The notes beneath the pieces are model-generated. The model was not told the origin of the DNA and did no database searches. It was given only the letters and a program-made list of their open reading frames with translations. A program made the translations under genes and the position numbers. 44,501 nt of DNA from Nocardia nova NBRC 15556 (lineage in GTDB: Bacteria > Actinomycetota > Actinomycetes > Mycobacteriales > Mycobacteriaceae). The stretch is taken from contig NZ_BDBN01000080.1 in assembly GCF_001613005.1 (NCBI RefSeq), forward strand, positions 1-44,501, written 5' to 3'. Positions 32,794-42,820 of this stretch are shown piece after piece. Each line of letters opens with the position of its first letter. The first letter of the stretch is position 1.

Positions 32794-33738
32794 ATGAAGG
32801 CGGTTCGATTCCACGAGTACGGCGATCCCGAGGTCCTTCGCTACGAGGACGTCGACCGGCCGGTTCCCGGTCCCGGCCAGGTCCGGGTGCGCGTCGCGGC
32901 GACATCGTTCAACGGCGTCGACGGCAATATCCGCGCGGGATTGATGCAGGGCCCGATGCCGCTGGCCCTGCCGCACATCCCCGGCCTGGACGTCGCCGGA
33001 ACCGTCGACGCGCTCGGCGAGGGCGTCGACGAGCCGAAGGTCGGTGACCGGGTCGTAGGCTTCCTGCCGTTCACCGACGACGGCGCCGCGGCGGAGTACG
33101 TGCTCGCCCCTGCGCGGAGTCTGGCGGCGGCGCCGGCGAGCGTCCCGCTCGCCGATGCGGCCGCGCTACCGCTGGTCGGACTCACCGCGTGGCAGGCGCT
33201 GTTCGACCACGCCGAACTGAAGCCCGGGCAACGGATCCTGATCAGTGGCGCCGGGGGAGCCGTGGGTGGTTATGCGGTACAGCTGGCCAAGGCGGCCGGC
33301 GCCCATGTGATCGCCACCGGCAGTCCGCGCAGCCGCGAGCGCGTCGAGGCGCGGGGCGCCGACGAGGTCGTCGACCACACCACCACCGAGGTGACCGCGG
33401 CGGTGACCGAGCCGATCGACGTCCTGCTCAACCTCGCGCCGATCGATCCGGCCGAGTTCGCGGCGCTGGCCGGACTGGTCCGCGACGGCGGCGTCGTGGT
33501 CGGCACCACCGTGTGGATGCCCGCCCCGGCCGACGCGGCGCGCGGCGTGCGTGCCGTCGACGTCTACGTCCGCAGCGACGCGCGGCAACTGGCGGAACTC
33601 GTTGCGCGCGTGGACCTTCGCGCGTTGATCGTCGATGTCGACGAGCGTGTCCCGCTGGCAGAGCTGGCATCGGTGCACACCCGGGCGGCCGCGGGAACGT
33701 TGCGGGGCAAGGTCGTCGTCCTCCCGGCCGCGGACTGA
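32794..33738 (+). CDS. Zinc-free MDR oxidoreductase, quinone oxidoreductase (QOR)-like
   Basis: 314 aa. Medium-chain dehydrogenase/reductase fold: MKAVRFHEYGDPEVLRYEDV at the start, NADP-binding ILISGAGGAVGGYAVQLAKAAGA, and GTLRGKVVVLP at the end. The zinc-ligand Cys/His residues of alcohol dehydrogenases are absent, as in QOR/zeta-crystallin enzymes that reduce quinones or enones with NADPH. GAGG 8 nt before ATG. The MarR gene opposite and the three operators point to induction by quinone-like or electrophilic stress, as for other MarR-QOR pairs (inference). Confidence 0.9.
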   Translation: MKAVRFHEYGDPEVLRYEDVDRPVPGPGQVRVRVAATSFNGVDGNIRAGLMQGPMPLALPHIPGLDVAGTVDALGEGVDEPKVGDRVVGFLPFTDDGAAAEYVLAPARSLAAAPASVPLADAAALPLVGLTAWQALFDHAELKPGQRILISGAGGAVGGYAVQLAKAAGAHVIATGSPRSRERVEARGADEVVDHTTTEVTAAVTEPIDVLLNLAPIDPAEFAALAGLVRDGGVVVGTTVWMPAPADAARGVRAVDVYVRSDARQLAELVARVDLRALIVDVDERVPLAELASVHTRAAAGTLRGKVVVLPAAD

Positions 33739-33810
33739 CTGCGCCGGACCGGCGGGGAGACGACACCGACGGGTGCCGGCGCGGGACCGCTGCCGGCCGG
33801 CTCACGCCGG

Positions 33811-33829
33811 GTGTTCAGAAACTGGACAC
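33811..33829. promoter_or_regulatory. Palindrome upstream of ALDH, candidate activator site
   Basis: GTGTTCAG AAA CTGGACAC: 8-bp arms with 7 of 8 pairs, 65-83 nt upstream of the aldehyde dehydrogenase start. The position suits an upstream activator site, and the nearest regulator is the GAF-Fis protein encoded at 36652 downstream of the ADH. No second copy was found by eye. Confidence 0.4.
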
Positions 33830-33893
33830 TTCCCGATGCTCGATCCATCCCACTATGGCTTGCATCACATCAGGTTGTAGCCAGGAGGTTTCG

Positions 33894-35405
<1,512 letters not shown>

Positions 35406-35426
35406 TTCCAGCGCAGGAGAACTTTC

Positions 35427-36542
35427 GTGAAGACAACAGCAGCAGTACTCGTCGAGCCCGGCAAACCGTTCGAACTGATGGAACTCGACCTGGACGGGCC
35501 CGGCCCCGGCGAGGTCCTGATCCGCTACACCGCAGCCGGACTGTGTCATTCCGACCTGCATCTCACCGACGGCGATCTGCCGCCGCGCTATCCGATCGTC
35601 GGCGGGCACGAGGGCTCGGGAATCATCGAGGAGGTCGGTCCCGGCGTCACCAAGGTCGCTCCCGGCGACCACGTGGTGTGCAGTTTCATTCCCAACTGCG
35701 GCACCTGCCGGTACTGTTCGACCGGCCGGCAGAACCTGTGCGATATGGGTGCGACCATCCTGGACGGCTGCATGCCCGACGGGACGTTCCGATTCCATTC
35801 CGGCGGAATGGATTTCGGTGCGATGTGCATGCTGGGCACCTTCTCCGAGCGGGCGACGATCTCCCAGCATTCGGTGGTGAAGGTCGACGACTGGCTGCCC
35901 CTCGAGACCGCGGTCGTCGTGGGTTGCGGGGTGCCGACGGGGTGGGGCAGCGCGGTCTACTCGGGCAATGTGCGCGCCGGTGACATCACCGTCGTCTACG
36001 GCATCGGCGGGCTGGGCATCAATTCGGTGCAGGGCGCCGTCCATGCCGGGGCCAAGTACGTCGTGGTGGTCGACCCGGTCGGCTTCAAACGCGAGACGGC
36101 GCTGAAAATGGGTGCCACCCATGCCTTTTCGACGGCCGAGGAGGCGGCCGAGAAGGTCGCCGAACTGTCCTGGGGGCAGGGCGCCGACCAGGCGATCATC
36201 ACCGTCGGCACGGTGACCGAGGAGGTCGTGTCGGCCGCCTTCGCTGTCATCGGCAAGGGTGGGACGGTCGTCGTCACGGGCCTGGCCGATCCGGCCAAGC
36301 TCACCGTTCACGTCTCCGGCGCCGAGCTGACCCTGAACGAGAAGACCATCAAGGGCACGCTGTTCGGATCCGCCAACCCGCAGTACGACATCGTGCGGCT
36401 GCTGCGTCTCTACGACAGCGGCCAGTTGAAGCTCGACGAGCTGATCACCACGCGATATTCGCTCGAAGACATCAATCAGGGCTATCAAGACCTGCGCGAC
36501 GGCAAGAATATCCGTGGTGTGGTGATCCACGCCGGATCGTAG
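35427..36542 (+). CDS. NDMA-dependent (nicotinoprotein) alcohol dehydrogenase
   Basis: 371 aa zinc-dependent MDR enzyme. Catalytic-zinc ligands in AAGLCHSDLH, GGHEGSGIIEEVG and VGCGVPTGWG; structural zinc in CGTCRYCSTGRQNLC; NAD motif YGIGGLGINSVQG. The overall sequence fits the actinobacterial nicotinoprotein group that keeps NAD(H) bound and uses an external acceptor (NDMA in vitro; mycofactocin in vivo for many members, from family knowledge). GTG start with AGGAG upstream. Partner of the ALDH upstream; followed by a strong hairpin. Confidence 0.9.
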   Translation: MKTTAAVLVEPGKPFELMELDLDGPGPGEVLIRYTAAGLCHSDLHLTDGDLPPRYPIVGGHEGSGIIEEVGPGVTKVAPGDHVVCSFIPNCGTCRYCSTGRQNLCDMGATILDGCMPDGTFRFHSGGMDFGAMCMLGTFSERATISQHSVVKVDDWLPLETAVVVGCGVPTGWGSAVYSGNVRAGDITVVYGIGGLGINSVQGAVHAGAKYVVVVDPVGFKRETALKMGATHAFSTAEEAAEKVAELSWGQGADQAIITVGTVTEEVVSAAFAVIGKGGTVVVTGLADPAKLTVHVSGAELTLNEKTIKGTLFGSANPQYDIVRLLRLYDSGQLKLDELITTRYSLEDINQGYQDLRDGKNIRGVVIHAGS

Positions 36543-36549
36543 GTCCGCC

Positions 36550-36579
36550 CCGCGGCCGCCGTCACGGTGGCGGCCGCGG
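36550..36579 (+). terminator. GC-rich hairpin after the alcohol dehydrogenase gene
   Basis: CCGCGGCCGCC (36550-36560), 8-nt loop, GGCGGCCGCGG (36569-36579): a perfect 11-bp stem starting 8 nt after the ADH stop codon. It lacks a U-tract. It would end the ALDH-ADH transcript before the regulator gene at 36652. Confidence 0.65.
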
Positions 36580-36651
36580 TCCCCGCCCGGGAGCGTGGCA
36601 GGCGAACCGCGGCCGACGTGGGTATGCCCGGCAGACAGGAGGTAGCACCGG

Positions 36652-38340
36652 ATGGCGACATCGCAGTGCGGCGAGGCGACGGCGTCGGCGCCGCGCCGGG
36701 AGATCGAGCTGTCGTGGCGGCGCTCGAAGCTGTCCGGCGTACCACCCGAATTCGACGGATTCCCCGATCTGCCCACGGTGGAGGTCGATCCGCGCAGCCG
36801 GCTGCTCGAGGCCGCGCGGCCGGTTCTCGATCAGATGGCGGTCGCCCTCGCCGACACCGCCTACAGCCTGCTGCTCGCGGATCGCGAGTGCCGGCTGGTC
36901 TACCGGTGGTTCGGCGATCCGCGCTTCGAGCAGGCGCTGGACACACTGGGCATCCGGAGCGGAACCAGCCTCGCCGAGGACACCTTCGGCACCAATGCGC
37001 TGGGTACCGCGCTCGAAACCCGCCGCGGCATCGCCGTCAACGGCTCCGAGCACTACATCGAGCGCTTCAAGGGATTCACCTGCTACGGTCACCCGATCCT
37101 GCATCCGGTCACCCGCCGCCTGGTCGGCGCCTTGGACATCACCAGCACCAACACCCACGCCGATCCGCTGCTCGGCCCGTTTCTGCAGCGGGCGGCACAG
37201 GATATCGAACAACGGCTGCTGGATCAGGCCAAGGCGTCCGAACGTGCGCTGCTGGCCGCGTTCCAGACCGTTTCCCGGCAGCGGCGCGCCATCGCCGCGG
37301 TCGGTGACGACATCGTGCTGACCAACAAGAGCGCGGTGGATCTGCTCGGCCCGTCCGACTACGCGCTGTTGCGCCCGCTGGCGGAGCGGACCGCCGCACA
37401 TCCGCGCGTCACCGAGGTTCGGCTCGCGTCCGGTGCGGCGGTGCGCATTCATCTGTCCCAGGCGCCCGGCGCCGGCACCGGCATGCTGTTCCACTTCGAA
37501 CCCCTCGAAGAGGCGGCGACCGTGACCAGGATGCCGGCGGGCACCACCGGGCACCGGGCGCTGGAAGGGGCGACGACGGGACCGGTTCTGATCGTCGGCG
37601 AACGAGGCACCGGCCGCAGCAGCGAGGCTCGGCGGCTGGCGCGCGGCGCAGACGTGGAATTCCATCAATGCGCGGACGTCGCGGCGGACGGCGCCCAGCA
37701 CTGGATCGACAGGCTGCGGGAGAACTTGTCCGGCCCCGGTGGCGCCGTCTGCGTCGACGGGGTCGATGCCCTGCCGGAGCCGGTGGTCGACCAACTGATC
37801 GATGCGATCGACGCCGCGCGCGGGCGCAGAGTGTTGCTCACCTCGCTGCCGCTGCGCACTACCCACGGCGCGCATGCCGCGCTGGCGGCCAGGTGTGTGC
37901 AGCGGGTGGACGTGGCGCCGCTGCACGAACGCGTCGCCGAACTGCCCGCGATCACGAAAACCCTGCTGCACGAGCTCGATCCGTCCGCCGATGTGCGGTT
38001 GCTGCCGAGCGTGATCGAATTGCTCGCCACCCACCCGTGGCCCGGCAACCTGCACGAACTCAAGGCCGTCCTGGCGCATGTGCTGCGGCATCGCCATCGC
38101 GGGGACGTGACGGTAGCCGACCTGCCGGACCGTTACCGCGTGTCCTCGCGGGCCCGCCGCCTTTCCGGTCGCGAGCGCGCCGAGCGCGATGCCATCGTCG
38201 AGGCGCTACGCCGCAATCAGGGCAACAAGCTCAAGACGGCCCACGAACTCGGCATCAGCCGCACCACGCTGTATGCCCGGCTCAAGGCGCTGCGCATCAC
38301 CGACGGCCGATCGTCGCTCGGCCGTCCCGCGTGCCGATAG
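36652..38340 (+). CDS. GAF-domain, Fis-type HTH regulator (AcoR-like, no GAFTGA)
   Basis: 562 aa. N-terminal GAF sensor (about 70-200) with DTFGTNALGTALETRRGIAVNG and CYGHPILHP, then a linker and a degenerate AAA+ module with Walker A-like VGERGTGRSS and Walker B-like GAVCVDGVDAL. The sigma-54 contact loop GAFTGA is absent, as expected where sigma-54 is missing. C-terminal PWPGNLHELKAVL and the Fis helix-turn-helix NQGNKLKTAHELGISRTTLYARLKAL. Similar actinobacterial proteins (AcoR, MimR) activate alcohol or hydrocarbon oxidation genes, so it probably controls the ALDH-ADH operon just upstream. Confidence 0.9.
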   Translation: MATSQCGEATASAPRREIELSWRRSKLSGVPPEFDGFPDLPTVEVDPRSRLLEAARPVLDQMAVALADTAYSLLLADRECRLVYRWFGDPRFEQALDTLGIRSGTSLAEDTFGTNALGTALETRRGIAVNGSEHYIERFKGFTCYGHPILHPVTRRLVGALDITSTNTHADPLLGPFLQRAAQDIEQRLLDQAKASERALLAAFQTVSRQRRAIAAVGDDIVLTNKSAVDLLGPSDYALLRPLAERTAAHPRVTEVRLASGAAVRIHLSQAPGAGTGMLFHFEPLEEAATVTRMPAGTTGHRALEGATTGPVLIVGERGTGRSSEARRLARGADVEFHQCADVAADGAQHWIDRLRENLSGPGGAVCVDGVDALPEPVVDQLIDAIDAARGRRVLLTSLPLRTTHGAHAALAARCVQRVDVAPLHERVAELPAITKTLLHELDPSADVRLLPSVIELLATHPWPGNLHELKAVLAHVLRHRHRGDVTVADLPDRYRVSSRARRLSGRERAERDAIVEALRRNQGNKLKTAHELGISRTTLYARLKALRITDGRSSLGRPACR

Positions 38341-38351
38341 CGCGGGACGGC
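38321..38351 (+). terminator. Hairpin at the end of the GAF-Fis regulator gene
   Basis: GCCGTCCCGCG (38321-38331), 9-nt loop containing the stop codon, CGCGGGACGGC (38341-38351): a perfect 11-bp stem. It lies between the + strand regulator and the - strand methyltransferase gene (ending 38417), so it may serve both. No U-tract. Confidence 0.65.
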
Positions 38352-38416
38352 GTTCGGGAGCAGCTGCCGCCGAAACGGTTGCGGCACAGCCTGTTCCGGG
38401 CGATGCGGGGACCGGG

Positions 38417-39220
38417 CTACTTGCGTGCGACGGCCGCGTAGGCGGACACCTGCACGTCCATCTTCTTCGCGGGTGCGACACCGTCGGGGCGCCAGCGGTG
38501 CGGCACCTCGACACCCGGTTCGATCAGCTCCATGCCGTCGAAGAAGCGCGCGAACTCGTCGCGGCTGCGGACCTGGCACGGCAGACCGCTGCGGCGGTAG
38601 ATCTCGACCACCGTCGCTATCGCCGTCGGATCGAAGTCCGGGGTGACATGCGTCATCACCAGGTACGAGCCGGGCACGAACCGCTTCATCAGCGTCTCGA
38701 TGATCCCGTAGGCGCCGTGCTCGTCGGGCACGAAATGCATCAGCGCGTTGAGGCTGACCGCGACCGGCTGGGTCAGGTCCAGCGTCTCGTGCAATCCCGG
38801 GGCGTCGAGAATCGCTTCGGGGGTGGTGACGTCGGCGGAGATGTAGTTGGTGCGTCCCTCCGGGGAGCTGATCATCAACGCCCGGGCGTGGACGAGCACG
38901 ATCGGATCGTTGTCGACGTAGACGACCCGCGAGTCGGGGGCGACCTGCTGGGCCACCTGATGCAGATTCGGCTCGGTGGGGATACCCGTTCCGATATCGA
39001 GGAATTGACGAATCCCCGCGTTCGCCAGGAACCGTGTCACACGGTGGATGAACGCCCGGTTCTGCTGCGCGGCCACCCGCACTCCGGGCCAGGTCGCCAC
39101 GACCTTCTCGGCCGCTTCCGCATCCGCGCTGTAGTGGTCCTGGCCGCCGAGGTAGTAGTCGTACATGCGGGCAGTGTGGGGCTGGTTCTGTCGCAGGTCG
39201 ACAGGGGAGCCGGATTCCAC
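38417..39220 (-). CDS. SAM-dependent methyltransferase, PF04672 (DUF574) type
   Basis: 267 aa. The signature of this actinobacterial family is visible: SPVDLRQNQPHTARMYDYYLGGQDHYSADAE in blocks, then FLDIGTGIPTEPNLHQVAQ as SAM-binding motif I, VVYVDNDPIVLVHARALM, and SLNALMHFVPD. The biological substrate of the family is generally unknown. GTG 39220 is chosen for the GGAAAGG ribosome site 7 nt upstream and because the conserved start (PVDL) follows at once. Divergent from the hydrogenase operon. Confidence 0.88.
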   Translation of the reverse strand: MESGSPVDLRQNQPHTARMYDYYLGGQDHYSADAEAAEKVVATWPGVRVAAQQNRAFIHRVTRFLANAGIRQFLDIGTGIPTEPNLHQVAQQVAPDSRVVYVDNDPIVLVHARALMISSPEGRTNYISADVTTPEAILDAPGLHETLDLTQPVAVSLNALMHFVPDEHGAYGIIETLMKRFVPGSYLVMTHVTPDFDPTAIATVVEIYRRSGLPCQVRSRDEFARFFDGMELIEPGVEVPHRWRPDGVAPAKKMDVQVSAYAAVARK

Positions 39221-39569
39221 GTCGCAATCCTTTCCGAGACGAAGCGGCAACGGCGATATGCGGAGTGCCGTGTCGAACGTGTTGCGGGCAACGGGAATCG
39301 GCGACCGAGGCCGATTCCCGCACGCGGCGAAAGTCTACCCGGCACCCTCGGCGCGAATCCGGTTCTCGGCGATCTCGTGGCCCGGCCGGTCGACGATCCG
39401 GCGCCGTGGACCACCGAGGACAACGGCGCCGGTTGCCGTGGATGGATCCGATTCGGGCCTTCCGGCCCCCCGGCCGGGACCTTCGGCGCTCCCGGTCGGG
39501 CACCCCCGCGACGAGGCTGGAATGCGAACCGGCGACGAATACCGACTCTGCGGCGAACAGAGGCTCCAC
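39221..39569. other. Divergent intergenic region upstream of the hydrogenase operon
   Basis: 349 bp between the methyltransferase (GTG 39220) and the first hydrogenase gene (ATG 39570). It contains one clear perfect inverted repeat (39293-39319) and an AGAGG ribosome site close to 39570. An in-frame ATG at 39522 could extend the hydrogenase gene by 16 codons. No obvious TTGACA/TATAAT pair was found. Confidence 0.5.
39293..39319. repeat. Perfect inverted repeat in the hydrogenase upstream region
   Basis: GGGAATCGG (39293-39301), 9-nt spacer, CCGATTCCC (39311-39319). Arm-to-arm distance of 18 bp suits a dimeric regulator binding two half sites, or a hairpin in the 5' leader. It lies about 250 nt upstream of the first hydrogenase gene and about 75 nt upstream of the methyltransferase start. 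Confidence 0.6.
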
Positions 39570-40700
39570 ATGACCATCGGCGACAACGTGACGATCGACC
39601 GGGCGGGCCTGGATCGGCTCGTCACCGTCCTCGTCGAGCACGGATACCGGGTCATCGGCCCGCAGGTCCGCGATGGGGCGATAGTCCTCGACGAGCTCGA
39701 TTCGGGCGCCCGGCTGCCCGGGGGCTGGGGTGTGCACACCGAGCCGGGGCGATATCGGCTGTTCCGGCGCGACGACGAAGCCGTCTTCTCGCATTCGGCC
39801 GGCCCGGGATCGTGGAAACAATTCCTCCAGCCGCCTCATCGCCGGATCGCCCGGTTCGACGCGGATCTGAATTCCGAACCGGTGCAGGATATTCCGACGC
39901 CGACCGCATTTCTCGGAGTGCGCGGCTGCGATATGGCCGCGATCGGCGTGCTCGGGCAGGTGCTCGGCGGCGGCGCCCATCCCGACTCGGCGTTCGCGGC
40001 GCGGCGCCGGGAGCTGTTCATCATCGGCGTGAACTGCACCGAGCCGGGCGGCGTGTGCTTCTGCGCATCGATGCACACCGGTCCGGACGTGTCCTCCGGC
40101 TACGACCTCGCCCTCACCGAACGCATCGACGACACCGGGCACCGGTTCCTCGTCGACGTGGGTACCGAGGCGGGTGCGCGCATCGCCGCCGAACTGGTCG
40201 GCGAACCGAGTTCGGAGGCGGAGATATCGGCGGCGCGAGCCGAGGTCGCGGCGGCGGCGGACCGGATGGGACGCAGCATGCCGGATGTCGATGTCCGCGA
40301 CGTGCTTCGCCGCTCCCGCGAATCGCCACACTGGCAGGACGTCGCGAGCCGCTGCCTCACCTGCGCCAACTGCACCATGGTGTGTCCCACCTGTTTCTGC
40401 ACCACCACCGAGGACGTCACCGATCTCACCGGCACACATGCCGAGCGCTGGGAGCGGTGGGCCTCGTGCTTCGAACTCGACTTCTCCCATCTGCACGGCG
40501 GCAGCGTGCGGCAGTCGGGAGAGAGCCGGTACCGGCAGTGGCTGACCCACAAATTGAGTACCTGGTACGACCAATTCGGCAGTTCCGGTTGCGTGGGGTG
40601 CGGACGCTGCATCGCGTGGTGCCCCGCGGGTATCGACCTGACCGTCGAGGTCGCCCGCCTGGCCGAAACGGCCGAAGGAGGCGAGGATGACCACCGCTGA
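39570..40700 (+). CDS. hyhB: [NiFe] hydrogenase group 3b beta subunit, two 4Fe-4S
   Basis: 376 aa. HydB/anaerobic sulfite reductase A-like electron-transfer subunit. The C-terminal half has two [4Fe-4S] motifs: CLTCANCTMVCPTCFC and GCVGCGRCIAWCPAGIDLT. The N-terminal half has VRGCDMAAIGVL and NCTEPGGVCFCASM, typical of this family. In group 3b enzymes it passes electrons between the hydrogenase core and the flavin subunit. ATG 39570 has AGAGG 7 nt upstream. The stop overlaps the next gene by 14 nt. First gene of a six-gene operon. Confidence 0.88.
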   Translation: MTIGDNVTIDRAGLDRLVTVLVEHGYRVIGPQVRDGAIVLDELDSGARLPGGWGVHTEPGRYRLFRRDDEAVFSHSAGPGSWKQFLQPPHRRIARFDADLNSEPVQDIPTPTAFLGVRGCDMAAIGVLGQVLGGGAHPDSAFAARRRELFIIGVNCTEPGGVCFCASMHTGPDVSSGYDLALTERIDDTGHRFLVDVGTEAGARIAAELVGEPSSEAEISAARAEVAAAADRMGRSMPDVDVRDVLRRSRESPHWQDVASRCLTCANCTMVCPTCFCTTTEDVTDLTGTHAERWERWASCFELDFSHLHGGSVRQSGESRYRQWLTHKLSTWYDQFGSSGCVGCGRCIAWCPAGIDLTVEVARLAETAEGGEDDHR

Positions 40701-41196
40701 GGAACTGTCCGCCTTCGCGCCGCTCGCCACGCTGGACCGCGGCAAACTCGGCACGCTCGCGCAAGCCGGGCGAAACGTCCGCTATCCCGCCGGGCAGCGG
40801 CTGATCACGGAGGGCCGCCGAGCCGACCGATGCTGGCTCCTCCGATCGGGATGTGTAGCCGTGGACGCGACGCTTCCCGGCCGCGAGCCCTTCGTGGTGC
40901 AGACCCTCGGACCCGGTGATCTGCTCGGATGGTCATGGCTCGTGCCTCCCTACCGCTGGCATTTCGGCGCCGTCACCACCGAGCCCGTGCAGGCGATCGA
41001 ATTCGATGCGGCCCGCCTGGCCGACATCGCCGATGCCGACCCGAAATTCGGCTACACGCTCACCTTGCTGCTCTTCGAGGCGCTGGTGGAGCGGCTGCAG
41101 GCCACCCGGGCGAGGTTGCTGAACCTCTACCGCAATCCGGGCGAGGCGGCCACGACCGCCCCGCTGCGCCGGGGGGAGAGCGGAGGTGGGCGGTGA
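40687..41196 (+). CDS. Cyclic-nucleotide-binding-domain protein in the hydrogenase operon
   Basis: 169 aa. One cNMP-binding beta-roll (about 10-120): FAPLATLDRGKLGTLAQAG, VRYPAGQRLITEG, GDLLGWSWL. There is no helix-turn-helix after the C-helix (LLLFEALVERLQATRARLLNLY), so it is not a CRP-type transcription factor. It overlaps both neighbours and sits between the hydrogenase beta and gamma genes, which suggests a regulatory or accessory role on the enzyme itself. Known to accompany group 3b hydrogenases in some actinobacteria (recollection). Confidence 0.85.
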   Translation: MTTAEELSAFAPLATLDRGKLGTLAQAGRNVRYPAGQRLITEGRRADRCWLLRSGCVAVDATLPGREPFVVQTLGPGDLLGWSWLVPPYRWHFGAVTTEPVQAIEFDAARLADIADADPKFGYTLTLLLFEALVERLQATRARLLNLYRNPGEAATTAPLRRGESGGGR

Positions 41197-42047
41197 GCAG
41201 CGCGCCGGCCGCCGCCGTGGTCGCCGACCCGGACACCATGCTCCGTTATCGGGTGGTCGAGCGCATCGCGCAGACCGCCGATACCGCGACCTTGGTCCTC
41301 GCCCCGATAGCTGATGCGGCACAACGGTTCCGGGCCGGCCAGTTCATGATGCTCTACCGATTCGGGGTGGGCGAGATCGCCATCTCGGTCAGCGGAAATC
41401 CCTGTGCCGCAGACAATTTCCTCGAGCACACCATCCGCTCGGTCGGTGCGGTGAGCGCCGCGCTGTACGACTCACCGCCCGGTGCCGTGGTCGGGGTGCG
41501 CGGGCCGTTCGGCACCGGATGGGATCTCGATTCCGCCGTCGGCCGCGATCTGGTCGTCGTCGGCGGCGGAGTCGGGATGGCGCCGCTGCGTCCGATCGTG
41601 CTGGAGGCGCTGGCGCGGCGAGCCGAATACGGCCGGATCGTGCTGATCACCGGCGCGCGAACCCCCGGTGAGACCCTCTTCCGGGACGATCAGCGCGCAT
41701 GGCAGGCCGACAGCCGGCTCGAGCTGTACCGGACCGTCGATCACCCGGCTCCCGGCTGGACCGGAAGGGTCGGCTTCGTCACCGAACCCCTCCGCGCGCT
41801 CGTCGTCGATCCCGCGCGCACCACCGCATTCCTGTGCGGGCCGGAACCGATGATGCGGTTCTGCGCGCAGACGCTGATTCGGCACGGCGTGGCACGCGGC
41901 GACATCCGGCTGTCGATGGAGCGCAATATGCAGTGCGGCGTGGGCCGATGCGGCCACTGCCAGCTCGGGCCGCTACTGATCTGCCGGGACGGTCCCGTCG
42001 TCGACTACGCGGTGGCCGGACCGCTGATGACGGTACGGGAGTTGTGA
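41193..42047 (+). CDS. hyhG: [NiFe] hydrogenase group 3b gamma (FAD/NAD(P), 2Fe-2S) subunit
   Basis: 284 aa. Flavin reductase fold: FRAGQFMMLYRFGVGEIAISVSG (FAD), VVVGGGVGMAPLRPIVLEAL (NAD(P)), FLCGPEPMMRFCAQTL, and a C-terminal [2Fe-2S] motif CGVGRCGHCQLGPLLIC. This is the HydG/sulfhydrogenase gamma pattern that reduces NAD(P)+ with electrons from H2. GTG 41193 overlaps the preceding stop with GGAGGT upstream. Followed by the small subunit with a one-base overlap. Confidence 0.9.
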   Translation: MSSAPAAAVVADPDTMLRYRVVERIAQTADTATLVLAPIADAAQRFRAGQFMMLYRFGVGEIAISVSGNPCAADNFLEHTIRSVGAVSAALYDSPPGAVVGVRGPFGTGWDLDSAVGRDLVVVGGGVGMAPLRPIVLEALARRAEYGRIVLITGARTPGETLFRDDQRAWQADSRLELYRTVDHPAPGWTGRVGFVTEPLRALVVDPARTTAFLCGPEPMMRFCAQTLIRHGVARGDIRLSMERNMQCGVGRCGHCQLGPLLICRDGPVVDYAVAGPLMTVREL

Positions 42048-42820
42048 TGACCGTCCCGACACTCGCGGTATGGAAGTTCACCTCCTGCGACGGCTGCCAG
42101 CTCACCCTGCTGGACTGCGAGGACGAGTTGCTGACGCTCGCGGGCCGGATCCGGATCGCGCATTTCACCGAGGCGTCCAGTGCGGTCGAACCCGGGCCCT
42201 ACGACGTGTCGCTGGTCGAGGGATCGGTCTCCACGCCCGAAGAGGTCGATCGGATCGCCGAAATCCGTTCGCAGTCACGCATTCTCGTCACGATCGGCGC
42301 CTGCGCGAGCCACGGCGGCATCCAGGCACTGCGCAACTTCGCCGATATCGGCGACTTCACCTCGATCGTGTACGCGAGCCCGGAGTACATCTCGACGCTG
42401 GACACCGTGACCCCGATCGCCGCGCATGTGCGAGTGGACTACGAACTGCGCGGCTGCCCGATCGACCGCCGCCAGCTCCTCGACACCCTCTGCGCCCTGC
42501 TGGCCGGTCGCGCACCCGATCTGCCCGACACCAGTGTGTGCACCGAATGCAAGCGCCGCGGCAATACCTGCGTCATGGTCGCCGACGGCATACCGTGCCT
42601 GGGCCCGGTCACCCAGGCCGGCTGCGGCGCCCTGTGCCCGTCGTATCACCGCGGCTGTTTCGGATGCTTCGGGCCGATGGCCCGCCCCAATATCGGTGCG
42701 CTGCTTCCGATCCTGCGCGTCAACGGCATGTCCTACGACGATGTCGATCGAGTGTTCGCCACATTCGCCGCGGCCGCACCGCCGTTCGCGGAAAGGGGGC
42801 GAGATGAGCCACCGCAGTAG
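42047..42820 (+). CDS. hyhS: [NiFe] hydrogenase group 3b small subunit
   Basis: 257 aa. Small-subunit Fe-S ligands: proximal cluster CDGCQ near residue 15, GACASHGG and RGCPIDR; further cysteines in CTECKRRGNTCV and PCLGPVTQAGCGALCPSYHRGCFGCFGP for the distal clusters. No Tat signal, so cytoplasmic, as expected of group 3. ATG 42047 (TGATG overlap); GTG 42044 is an alternative. The stop overlaps the large-subunit start by 17 nt. Confidence 0.92.
   Translation: MTVPTLAVWKFTSCDGCQLTLLDCEDELLTLAGRIRIAHFTEASSAVEPGPYDVSLVEGSVSTPEEVDRIAEIRSQSRILVTIGACASHGGIQALRNFADIGDFTSIVYASPEYISTLDTVTPIAAHVRVDYELRGCPIDRRQLLDTLCALLAGRAPDLPDTSVCTECKRRGNTCVMVADGIPCLGPVTQAGCGALCPSYHRGCFGCFGPMARPNIGALLPILRVNGMSYDDVDRVFATFAAAAPPFAERGRDEPPQ

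Noticed and set aside
33189..33893. In-frame extension of the ALDH frame upstream to 33189
   Set aside because: The extension overlaps the QOR gene in another frame; the AGGAGG site and family start support ATG 33894.
38217..40754. 845-codon minus-strand frame (and an 833-codon + frame in the same area)
   Set aside because: Both cross the methyltransferase and hydrogenase genes in other frames and have no conserved motif; both are composition artefacts.
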